From Streptomyces albiflavescens (lineage in GTDB: Bacteria > Actinomycetota > Actinomycetes > Streptomycetales > Streptomycetaceae): a stretch of DNA of 64,000 nucleotides. The translations under genes were made by a program, and so were the position numbers. Below the pieces are notes generated by a model, which was not told the DNA's origin, did not search any database, and saw only the letters and a program-made list of their open reading frames with translations. The first letter of the stretch is position 1; each line of letters opens with the position of its first letter. This document shows, piece after piece, positions 10,607-20,876 of the stretch. Location of the stretch: contig NZ_BMMM01000006.1 in the NCBI RefSeq assembly GCF_014645835.1, positions 180,960 through 244,959 on the forward strand, written 5' to 3'.

Positions 10607-13201
<2,595 letters not shown>

Positions 13202-13243
13202 TGCTGGTGAAGATCCTTTCTGATGCGGTCAGCTGAGACCGAC

Positions 13244-15283
13244 TCAGATGTCGAGGAAGCGGACGTCCTTGGCGTTGCGCTGGATGAACGCGCGGCGCGC
13301 CTCGACGTCCTCGCCCATGAGGACCGAGAACAGGTCGTCGGCCTGGGCGGCGTCGTCGAGGGTGACCTGGCCGAGGACGCGGTGCTCCTGGTCCATTGTC
13401 GTGATGCGCAGTTCCTCGGCGTTCATCTCACCGAGACCCTTGAAGCGCTGGACCGAGTCGTCCTTGATGCGCTTGCCGTTCTGGCGGCCCAGCTCGATCA
13501 GGGCGTCGCGCTCGCGGTCCGAGTACGCGTACTCGAAGTCGTCCCGGCCCCACTTGATCTTGTAGAGCGGCGGGCGGGAGAGGAATACGTGCCCGGCCTC
13601 GACCAGCGGCCGCATGAAGCGGAACAGGAAGGTCAACAGCAGCGTGTTGATGTGCTGGCCGTCGACGTCGGCGTCCGCCATCAGGATGATCTTGTGATAG
13701 CGGAGCTTTTCGATGTCGAAGTCCTCGTGGACTCCGGTACCGAAGGCGGAGATCAGTGCCTGGATCTCCTGGTTCTGCAGGATCTTGTCGATCCTGGCCT
13801 TCTCGACGTTGAGGATCTTGCCTCGGATCGGGAGGATCGCCTGGAACTGCGGGTTGCGGCCGGACTTGGCCGAGCCGCCGGCGGAGTCACCCTCGACGAT
13901 GAAGATCTCGCACTTGGTGGGGTCGTTCGACTGGCAGTCGGAGAGCTTGCCCGGCAGGGAGGCCGACTCGAGGAGGCCCTTACGGCGAGTGAGGTCACGC
14001 GCCTTGCGGGCTGCCACGCGCGCGGTGGCGGCCTGGATGGACTTGCGGATGATGTCCGCGGCCTCGTTCGGGTTGCGGTCCAGCCAGTCGTTGAGGTGCT
14101 CGTAGACCGCCTTCTGGACGAAGGTCTTCGCCTCCGTGTTGCCCAGCTTGGTCTTGGTCTGGCCCTCGAACTGGGGCTCGCTCAGCTTGACGGAGATGAT
14201 CGCGGTCAGACCCTCGCGGATGTCGTCGCCCGTGAGGTTGTCGTCCTTCTCGCGCAGCAGCTTCTTGTCGCGCGCGTACTTGTTGATCAACGAGGTCAGC
14301 GCCGCGCGGAAGCCCTCCTCGTGCGTGCCGCCCTCGTGGGTGTGGATGATGTTGGCGAAGGAGTACACGCCCTCGCTGTAGCCGCTGTTCCACTGCATCG
14401 CGACCTCGAGGGACAGGCTCTTGTCCTTGTCCTCGGCCTCGAGGTCGATGACGGTGGGGTGCACCGCGTCTCCCTTGCGGGAGTTGAGGTACTTCACGAA
14501 GTCGACGATGCCGCCCTCGTAGTGGTAGGCGACGGTCTTGACCTCGTCCTTTTCGTCCGCACCCGCCTCGTCCGCCCCGGCGGTGGCCTTCGCCGACTCG
14601 CGCTCATCAGTGAGTTTGATCGTCAAACCCTTGTTGAGGAACGCCATCTCCTGGAAGCGCCGCGAGAGCGTCTCGAAGGAGTAGTCGGTGGTCTCGAAGA
14701 TGTCCGCGTCGGCCCAGAAGGTGACCGAGGTGCCGGTCTCGTCCATGGCCTCGTGCTTGACGAGCGGGGCCGTCGGGACGCCCATCTTGTAGTCCTGCGT
14801 CCAGCGGTGGCCGTCGGTCTTGACCTCGACGGAGACCTTGCTCGACAGGGCGTTCACGACGGAGACGCCGACGCCGTGCAGACCGCCGGAGACCGCGTAG
14901 CCGCCGCCGCCGAACTTGCCGCCCGCGTGCAGGACCGTCAGCACGACCTCGACGGCCGGCTTGTTCTCGGAGGGGACGATGCCCACCGGGATGCCGCGGC
15001 CGTTGTCGACGACACGCACGCCGCCGTCGGCGAGGATCGTCACGTCGATCGTGTCCGCGTGGCCGGCCAGCGCCTCGTCGACGGAGTTGTCGACGACCTC
15101 GTACACGAGGTGGTGCAGTCCGCGCTCACCGGTCGAGCCGATGTACATGCCGGGTCGCTTGCGGACCGCGTCCAGACCCTCGAGGACGGTGATGGCGCTG
15201 GCGTCGTACGAGGCTGTGACCTCGCCATTGGCGCCGGCATCGATGGACGGGATGTTCTCGTTGGGGTTGCCGGAATCGGCCAC
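13244..15283 (-). CDS. gyrB: DNA gyrase subunit B
   Basis: 679 residues from GTG 15283 (AAAGGG upstream; the frame stays open further upstream but without homology to GyrB). GHKL ATPase domain: VYEVVDNSVDEALAGH (magnesium-binding Asn region), DNGRGIP, GGLHGVGVSVVNALS. Toprim domain: IFIVEGDSAGGSA and ADADVDGQHI. The C-terminal end has GLGEMNAEELRITTMD. Supplies ATP hydrolysis to the gyrase heterotetramer with the adjacent gyrA. Confidence 0.98.
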   Translation of the reverse strand: MADSGNPNENIPSIDAGANGEVTASYDASAITVLEGLDAVRKRPGMYIGSTGERGLHHLVYEVVDNSVDEALAGHADTIDVTILADGGVRVVDNGRGIPVGIVPSENKPAVEVVLTVLHAGGKFGGGGYAVSGGLHGVGVSVVNALSSKVSVEVKTDGHRWTQDYKMGVPTAPLVKHEAMDETGTSVTFWADADIFETTDYSFETLSRRFQEMAFLNKGLTIKLTDERESAKATAGADEAGADEKDEVKTVAYHYEGGIVDFVKYLNSRKGDAVHPTVIDLEAEDKDKSLSLEVAMQWNSGYSEGVYSFANIIHTHEGGTHEEGFRAALTSLINKYARDKKLLREKDDNLTGDDIREGLTAIISVKLSEPQFEGQTKTKLGNTEAKTFVQKAVYEHLNDWLDRNPNEAADIIRKSIQAATARVAARKARDLTRRKGLLESASLPGKLSDCQSNDPTKCEIFIVEGDSAGGSAKSGRNPQFQAILPIRGKILNVEKARIDKILQNQEIQALISAFGTGVHEDFDIEKLRYHKIILMADADVDGQHINTLLLTFLFRFMRPLVEAGHVFLSRPPLYKIKWGRDDFEYAYSDRERDALIELGRQNGKRIKDDSVQRFKGLGEMNAEELRITTMDQEHRVLGQVTLDDAAQADDLFSVLMGEDVEARRAFIQRNAKDVRFLDI

Positions 15284-15783
15284 GAAGCGCCCTTTCTGGC
15301 ACAGCACAAGCTTGGCTCGTCGGCGGGTTGCCGGAGCGGCTGCGGCATGTTGCGTTGGTAAGCCTTGATCAGCGTTGCACACCGTTTCCCGATGGGTCCC
15401 CTCGAATGGGGCGGGATTAGCCTCCAGTCTACCGGTAGCGCCGACAGTGATGGGGGTTTGCCGGTACCTGAGTCCGCATGTGCCGCCCTGAACCGGTCTC
15501 GGCCGACTCCCCATATACGGACCCGGGCCCAAAGAGGCTCACAGCGGCACTCAGCGCTTCCGGGTGTCAACCCTTGGCTACTGCGGAGTCAGGTCGGTGT
15601 TCACCACCGCATGCGGTCGCCCGTGACCGCCGACCGGGGTCGCTCCGCGATCGGCTGTGCCGCAGGACAGGGGCCGCTTCATGATCGGCTCTGACCCACG
15701 CCCGGGGCCCCCTCATGATCGGCCGCATCGACGGTCCCGCTCGGTCGTGATCAGGGGTGACGGCCTGTTTTCGCAGGCCTCGG
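15284..15783. promoter_or_regulatory. gyrBA upstream region with 20-bp direct repeats
   Basis: 500 bp between the gyrB start and the dciA stop, so it should hold the gyrBA promoter. Two 20-bp direct repeats of the form GGGGCCnCnTCATGATCGGC lie at 15670-15689 and 15704-15723, with a further GCGATCGGC nearby. I did not find a convincing -35/-10. Gyrase promoters in Streptomyces respond to supercoiling, which does not need strong consensus elements. Confidence 0.45.
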
Positions 15784-16359
15784 TCACCCGTAGGTGTCGC
15801 CGGGACCCGTGCTGCCGGGAGCGCGCAGGGGCCCGAAGCGGCGCGCAGGACCCCCGGGGCCCTGCACCTTGATCAACCGCACCGTGCCGTGCCCGAGGTC
15901 CTGGTTCAGCCGCGCGACCAACTGCGGGGCGAGCAGGCGCAGCTGGGTCGCCCAGGCGGTCGAGTCGCACTGCACCGTCAGCACCCGCTCCTCCTCGTCG
16001 TAGCGCTGTGGCACACAGTGCTTGGCCAGGTCGTCGCCGACGATCTGCGGCCAGCGGCCCATCACACCGCCCACCGCGGCCGGGGTCTCCCAGCCACGCT
16101 CGGTGAGCAGCCGGTTGATGGCGGCGCCGAGCGCCATGGGGTCGCGCCCGTCGGCGCGCGCGCCGGAGCGCAGGCCGCCGCGCCGCGCCTGCTTCTTCTG
16201 CTGCGCCGCGTCCCCACGCGCGCGTGCCTGCTCCTTCGCGGCGCGCAGGGCCACGCGCGCGAGGTCGACGCCGGAGGGCTCGGGGGTGTTCTTCCCGGGG
16301 CTGGGGGCTTCGCCGGATGCGCCTTCGGGAGCGTTTTTTCCGGGTGTGTTCTCCGTCAT
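15784..16359 (-). CDS. dciA: DciA-type (DUF721) helicase-loading protein
   Basis: 191 residues; ATG 16359 overlaps the recF stop codon by the four bases ATGA, implying translational coupling. A long disordered Pro/Gly/Glu-rich N-terminus (about 1-70) is followed by the DUF721 domain at about 70-165: LGAAINRLLTERGWE, VMGRWPQIVGDDLAKHC, VLTVQCDSTAWATQLRLLAP. DciA loads the replicative helicase DnaB in bacteria without DnaC/DnaI; the partner dnaB gene is 41 kb away in this window. The recF-dciA-gyrB order equals the mycobacterial recF-Rv0004-gyrB. Confidence 0.92.
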   Translation of the reverse strand: MTENTPGKNAPEGASGEAPSPGKNTPEPSGVDLARVALRAAKEQARARGDAAQQKKQARRGGLRSGARADGRDPMALGAAINRLLTERGWETPAAVGGVMGRWPQIVGDDLAKHCVPQRYDEEERVLTVQCDSTAWATQLRLLAPQLVARLNQDLGHGTVRLIKVQGPGGPARRFGPLRAPGSTGPGDTYG

Positions 16360-17477
16360 ACGCGCTCCACCGTGCCCTCGGACACGGCATACCGCGTCCC
16401 CGCCAGTACGTCCGGGACGTCGTCGTCGACCGCGGCGGTCACCAGCACCTGCTCGCCCGAGGCGACGAGTTCCGCGAGACGCTCCCTCCTGCGCGTGTCC
16501 AGCTCCGCGAACACGTCGTCCAGGACCAGCACCGGCTCATTTCCCTCGGCCCTGAGCAGGTCGTACGAGGCCAGGCGCAGCGCCAGCGCGTACGACCAGG
16601 ACTCCCCGTGGGAGGCGTATCCCTTGGCGGGCAGCTGACCGAGTTTGAGAAGCACATCGTCTCGATGGGGTCCTATCAGGGTCAGGCCCCGCTCGATCTC
16701 CTGCTTGCGCACCTCGGCGAGCGCCGCCATCAGCTGCTCGTACAGATCCTCTCGCGTGTGCGCCTCGCCGGGTGCGGACGGCTTGTACTCCAGCGCGACC
16801 GGCCCGCCTCCGGGCGCCAGCTGCTCGTACGCCTTGTCGGCCAGCGGCTGGATCGCGGAGATCAGGTCGAGCCGCTGGGCGAGCAGCTCGGCGCCCACGC
16901 GCGCGAGGTGCTGGTCCCACACGTCGAGCGTGGACAGGTCCATGGTGCGGCCGCCGTGCCGCCGGGCCAGCGCGGCCGACTTCAGCAGGGTGTTGCGCTG
17001 CTTGAGGACCCGGTCGTAGTCCGAACGGACACCTGCCATCCGCGGCGAGCGGGCGGTGATCAGCTCGTCGAGGAAGCGGCGCCGCTCGCCCGGGTCCCCC
17101 TTGACCAGGGCGAGGTCCTCCGGGGCGAACAGCACGGTTCGTACGATGCCGAGGACATCACGGGGTCTGACCTGCGAGGACCTGTTGATGCGGGCGCGGT
17201 TGGCCTTGCCGGGGTTCAGCTCCAGCTCGACGAGCTGCTGGCGCTCGCCCTGGCGGACATTGGCCCGGATGATCGCCCGGTCGGCGCCCATGCGGACGAG
17301 CGGCGCGTCGGAGGAGACGCGGTGGCTGCCGAGGGTGGCGAGGTAACCGACGGCCTCGACCAGATTCGTCTTGCCCTGCCCGTTGGGGCCCACGAACGCG
17401 GTGACGCCCGGGTCGAGCGGAACCTCTACCCGGGCGTACGAGCGGAAGTCGGCCAGCGACAGATGCGTGACGTGCAT
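16356..17477 (-). CDS. recF: DNA replication/repair protein RecF
   Basis: 373 residues. SMC-like ATPase that promotes RecA loading at single-strand gaps. Walker A GPNGQGKTN at residues 30-38, Walker B VLVLDDVFAELD near residue 325, and the RecF signature segment SWSYALALRLASYDLLR between. The start MHVTHLSLADFRSY matches the family N-terminus. Its stop overlaps the dciA start. Confidence 0.97.
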   Translation of the reverse strand: MHVTHLSLADFRSYARVEVPLDPGVTAFVGPNGQGKTNLVEAVGYLATLGSHRVSSDAPLVRMGADRAIIRANVRQGERQQLVELELNPGKANRARINRSSQVRPRDVLGIVRTVLFAPEDLALVKGDPGERRRFLDELITARSPRMAGVRSDYDRVLKQRNTLLKSAALARRHGGRTMDLSTLDVWDQHLARVGAELLAQRLDLISAIQPLADKAYEQLAPGGGPVALEYKPSAPGEAHTREDLYEQLMAALAEVRKQEIERGLTLIGPHRDDVLLKLGQLPAKGYASHGESWSYALALRLASYDLLRAEGNEPVLVLDDVFAELDTRRRERLAELVASGEQVLVTAAVDDDVPDVLAGTRYAVSEGTVERV

Positions 17478-17518
17478 GGTCGTTCGCCGACCTCCCCCAG
17501 CGTGGTGTTTCGGTACTT

Positions 17519-17555
17519 CCCGACGGTCGGGTCGGCCCCGGCCGTCGGGTTTTTT
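17519..17555 (+). terminator. Hairpin with T6 tract facing the plus strand
   Basis: CCCGACGG (17519-17526) pairs with CCGTCGGG (17542-17549), followed by TTTTTT. It looks like a textbook terminator for plus-strand transcripts, although all flanking genes (gnd, recF) run on the minus strand. On the minus strand it would work only as a T-less hairpin. Confidence 0.55.
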
Positions 17556-17607
17556 CCCCCGGCTGTGGACAACCGGGGCGCCTCGGGTGGTGAACCCGGG
17601 GCGCGGA

Positions 17608-18483
17608 TCAGGCCTTCTCGACGGCGTGGCCGCCGAACTGGTTGCGCAGCGCCGCGATCATCTTCATCTGCGGCGAGTCGTCCTGCCGCGAGGCGAAGCG
17701 TGCGAAGAGCGACGCGGTGATCGCGGGCAGCGGCACCGCGTGGTCGATGGCGGCTTCCACGGTCCAGCGGCCCTCGCCGGAGTCCTCCGCGTAGCCCTTG
17801 AGCTTGTCCAGGTGCTCGTCGTCGTCCAGCGCGTTGACGGCGAGGTCCAGCAGCCAGGAGCGGATGACCGTGCCCTCCTGCCAGGAGCGGAAGACCTCGC
17901 GTACGTCCGTCACGGAGTCGACCTTCTCCAGCAGCTCCCAGCCCTCGGCGTAGGCCTGCATCATGGCGTACTCGATGCCGTTGTGGACCATCTTCGCGAA
18001 GTGGCCCGCGCCGACCTTGCCAGCGTGCACCGACCCGAAGTCGCCCTCGGGCTTGAGCGCGTCGAAGATCGGCTGCGCCTTGGCGACGTTCTCCTCGGTG
18101 CCGCCGTACATCAGCGCGTAGCCGTTCTCCAGGCCCCAAACGCCGCCCGAGACACCGCAGTCGACGAAGCCGATGCCCTTGATGCCGAGCTCGACTGCGT
18201 GCTTCTCGTCGTCCGTCCAGCGGGAGTTTCCACCGTCCACGACGACGTCGCCCGGCTCCAGCAGAGCGGCCAACTCGTCGATGGTGGCCTGGGTCGCGGC
18301 ACCGGCCGGGACCATGACCCACACCACGCGCGGGCCCTTGAGCTTGCCCACAAGTTCTTCAAGGCTGTGGACATCGGCGAGGTCCGGGTTGCGGTCGTAT
18401 CCGATGACGGTGTGGCCTGCGCGGCGTATCCGCTCGCGCATGTTGCCGCCCATCTTGCCGAGGCCGACGAGACCGAGCTCCAT
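17608..18483 (-). CDS. gnd: 6-phosphogluconate dehydrogenase, decarboxylating (short type)
   Basis: 291 residues from ATG 18483 with AAGGA eight bases upstream; the longer open frame lacks homology. Oxidises 6-phosphogluconate to ribulose 5-phosphate and CO2. N-terminal Rossmann motif LGLVGLGKMGGNM; substrate-site motifs VVDGGNSRWTDDE, DCGVSGGVWGLENGYALM and the catalytic segment GHFAKMVHNGIEYAMMQA. The length (about 290-300) is that of the dimeric short family, often NAD-linked, rather than the 470-residue enzyme. A gnd gene between recF and dnaN is typical of Streptomyces. Confidence 0.95.
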   Translation of the reverse strand: MELGLVGLGKMGGNMRERIRRAGHTVIGYDRNPDLADVHSLEELVGKLKGPRVVWVMVPAGAATQATIDELAALLEPGDVVVDGGNSRWTDDEKHAVELGIKGIGFVDCGVSGGVWGLENGYALMYGGTEENVAKAQPIFDALKPEGDFGSVHAGKVGAGHFAKMVHNGIEYAMMQAYAEGWELLEKVDSVTDVREVFRSWQEGTVIRSWLLDLAVNALDDDEHLDKLKGYAEDSGEGRWTVEAAIDHAVPLPAITASLFARFASRQDDSPQMKMIAALRNQFGGHAVEKA

Positions 18484-18609
18484 CAGTTGTTCCTTAGGGG
18501 TTGCGACGTGGCGTGAGGGCACTCTCGTACCTAGGTCCGAGCCTAAACCCGGACGCTCACGCACACCTGTGGGCATAGCCGCTCAGACGAACGCCCCACC
18601 TGCGCATTC

Positions 18610-18637
18610 GCCCGCCGGACCGTGCGGTCCAGCGGGC
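18610..18637 (-). terminator. Probable dnaN terminator hairpin
   Basis: GCCCGC / GCGGGC and GGACCG / CGGTCC stack into one stem with a TG loop and a single bulge, nine bases beyond the dnaN stop. There is no T tract, common for Streptomyces terminators. Confidence 0.55.
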
Positions 18638-18646
18638 CACGACGGC

Positions 18647-19777
18647 TCAGCCGGACAGGCGCACCGGCATGATCAGGTACTTGTAGGCCTCGTCCGCCTC
18701 GGCGTCCACGGCGGGCTTGCCGCTCAGCAGCGCGGGCTTCGTGGACGTCGTGAAGGACAGCTGGGCCACCGGCGAGTCGATGGCGCTCAGTCCGTCGAGC
18801 AGGAACGTCGGGTTGAAGGCGATCGAGATGTCGTCGCCCTCCAACTGGGCGTCGACCCTTTCCACAGCCTGTGCGTCGTCGCTCGAGCCAGCCTCCAGGA
18901 TCAGCACACCCTGCTCGAAGCTGAGCCGCACCGGGGTGTTCCGCTCGGCGACCAGGGCCACACGCTTGACGGCCTCCACGAAGGGGGCGGTCTCGATCAC
19001 GGCCACGGAGTTGAACTCCGTCGGGAACAGCGTGCGGTACTTCGGGAGGTCGCCTTCGAGCAGACGGGTGGTCGTACGCCGCCCGGCGCCCTCGAAGCCG
19101 ATCAGGCCCTCGCCCGCACCCGAGCCGGACAGCGCCAGGATCACGCTGTCGCCGCTCGTGAGGGCCTTGGCGGTGTCCAGGAGCGTCTTGGCGGGCACCA
19201 GGGCGACCGCGGACGCGTCCGGGTTCTCCGGCTTCCACAGGAACTCGCGGACCGCGAAGCGGTAGCGGTCGGTGGAGGCGAGGGTGACCGTGTCGCCCTC
19301 GATCTCGATGCGCACGCCGGTGAGGACGGGAAGGGTGTCGTCACGCCCCGCCGCGATGGCCACCTGGGCGGCGGCCGAGGCGAAGACCTCACCCGGGACG
19401 GTGCCGGTCGCCGACGGCATCTGCGGCAGCGCCGGGTACTCCTCCACAGGCAGGGTGTGGAGTGTGAATCGCGAGGAGCCGCAGACCACGGTCGCCCGTA
19501 CACCGTCTGTGGAAATCTCCACCGGCCGGTTGGGGAGGGCGCGGCAGATGTCCGCGAGGAGGCGGCCGGAGACGAGGACCGTGCCCTCTTCGTCGACCTC
19601 CGCGTCCACGGAGACGCGTGCCGAGACCTCGTAGTCGAAGCTGGAGAGGCTGAGGGCGCCGTCCTCCGCCTTCAGCAGGAGGCCGGCGAGCACAGGCGCC
19701 GGCGGACGGGCCGGGAGGCTGCGTGCCGCCCAGGCCACTGCCTCCGCGAGTACGTCGCGTTCCACCCGGATCTTCAC
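18647..19777 (-). CDS. dnaN: DNA polymerase III beta sliding clamp
   Basis: 376 residues from GTG 19777 with GGAGG nine bases upstream, the same length as known Streptomyces clamps. It forms the ring that tethers polymerase III and binds many replication and repair proteins. N-terminal KIRVERDVLAEAVAWAARSL, central TLASTDRYRFAVREF, and the C-terminus ending in the conserved YLIMPVRLSG, the peptide-binding pocket region. The dnaA-oriC-dnaN order fits: the gene starts at the left edge of oriC. Confidence 0.98.
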   Translation of the reverse strand: MKIRVERDVLAEAVAWAARSLPARPPAPVLAGLLLKAEDGALSLSSFDYEVSARVSVDAEVDEEGTVLVSGRLLADICRALPNRPVEISTDGVRATVVCGSSRFTLHTLPVEEYPALPQMPSATGTVPGEVFASAAAQVAIAAGRDDTLPVLTGVRIEIEGDTVTLASTDRYRFAVREFLWKPENPDASAVALVPAKTLLDTAKALTSGDSVILALSGSGAGEGLIGFEGAGRRTTTRLLEGDLPKYRTLFPTEFNSVAVIETAPFVEAVKRVALVAERNTPVRLSFEQGVLILEAGSSDDAQAVERVDAQLEGDDISIAFNPTFLLDGLSAIDSPVAQLSFTTSTKPALLSGKPAVDAEADEAYKYLIMPVRLSG

Positions 19778-20020
19778 CGTTGCCGCCTCCGTCTGTTGCC
19801 GGCGCTCTCGCCCTGCTGGCCTTCGTCGTCTGACTCGGTGTCGCTCGGCCCTGTGAGGGGAAGGACACCGGAGAACAGTCTGACGCACCGCGCTGACAGT
19901 CGGTGCCCCTCGGGGTCAAGTCGTGCCGAGCGGCACCTGAGCCTCCGAGAGCGAGTTGTGCACAGCCCCGTCTTCGAAACGATTCCCAGGCTCTCTCTAG
20001 TTGGTCTTAGTAGTAGGCCC

Positions 20021-20528
20021 TGTGGAAACCGTGGATAACCGTGTTTTCGCAGCTCAGAGGCGATTTTTTGTCCACTGACCCTGTGGGCGGAGGCGGTGGA
20101 CAACCGGGGGTCTCTGTGGACGACGAAAAGTTCTGCACACTCGATGCACAGCCCGGGGCCACTTCTCCCCAGCGCTGTCCCCAGCTTTACCCACGTTCCC
20201 CACAGGCCAACCGGGCACCTTTGTGTGACGCCTTTCACTCGACACGGTGAGAAGGCGCGTCGCGTTGCCGAACAGTGGACAGAGGTGTGGAGAAGCTGGG
20301 GATCACTGGGGACAACCGGCTCGGGCCTGTGGGTCGCCGGTGGACAACTTCGTGCACACCCTGTGGATCTTTCCTTCGTCCACAGTCTGTGGAGAGTCTT
20401 CGTCCACGAATCCACAGGGGGTTGACCTGGTCCGATGGTCTCTCACCAGAGGCCCCTGTGGACACGATCGGGACAACTTCCCAGTCCCCAGGGTGTGGAC
20501 GCCGGAAAGTCACCGAATCTGTGGAGAG
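20021..20528. other. oriC: oriC: array of DnaA boxes between dnaN and dnaA
   Basis: About 18 matches to the Streptomyces DnaA box (TTGTCCACA family, one or two mismatches) were found by eye, in both orientations. Examples: TTATCCACG 20031-20039 (minus), TTGTCCACT 20068-20076, TTGTCCACC 20095-20103 (minus), TCGTCCACA 20115-20123 (minus), TTCTCCACA 20286-20294 (minus), TTGTCCCCA 20307-20315 (minus), TTGTCCACC 20339-20347 (minus), TCGTCCACA 20376-20384, CTCTCCACA 20388-20396 (minus), TCGTCCACG 20400-20408, GAATCCACA 20408-20416, GTGTCCACA 20457-20465 (minus), GCGTCCACA 20494-20502 (minus) and CTCTCCACA 20520-20528 (minus). There is no clear AT-rich 13-mer block, as in other Streptomyces origins. 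Confidence 0.97.
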
Positions 20529-20594
20529 TGGCCGTAACCGGGCGCGTATTCGAACAGCAGGTGTCGGGTCGATAGCGGCGACAAGGGGGCGGAA

Positions 20595-20825
20595 GCCTTC
20601 GGCACGCGTACGAGAACCGCGAAAGACGCCTTCGGGGCGCGCTAGAGAACGGTGGTGGGCGCCCTCGGCGCCTGCACCAGAACGCCTGTGGTTGCCCCTC
20701 GACGCGGGGACGTGAAGGTCTGCGGTCGCCCTCGAGGCGGGGAGGTGAAGGCCGACGACCGCCCTCGAGGCGGGACGAGAAAGCCGGCGGTCGCCCTCGA
20801 CGCGCCCACTGGAACGGCGAAAGGC
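20595..20825. repeat. Degenerate 33-bp tandem repeat array next to oriC
   Basis: Seven units begin with GCC(C)YTCG at 20595, 20628, 20661, 20694, 20728, 20761 and 20793 (spacings 33, 33, 33, 34, 33, 32, then 33 to the next core at 20826). A truncated last unit runs to 20850. Within units a GA(A)G or GAAC element recurs at about position 17-20. The array fills the gap between the dnaA stop codon and the DnaA boxes. It is not part of a supported gene. Confidence 0.85.
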
Positions 20826-20876
20826 GCCCTCGGGAGCGTGTCCCGGGGCGCCCTCGGCGGCGTACCGCCGTGCCCG

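Noticed and set aside
13223..15361. 712-codon plus-strand frame opposite gyrB
   Set aside because: Antisense shadow; Asp/Val/Leu-rich composition produced by reading GC-rich coding DNA backwards.
15284..15532. Extended GyrB start
   Set aside because: The extra residues resemble no GyrB; GTG 15283 has a ribosome site and gives the usual length.
20595..20825. 33-bp array as a CRISPR
   Set aside because: Units are degenerate over their whole length with no alternation of constant repeat and unique spacer, and no cas genes are near.
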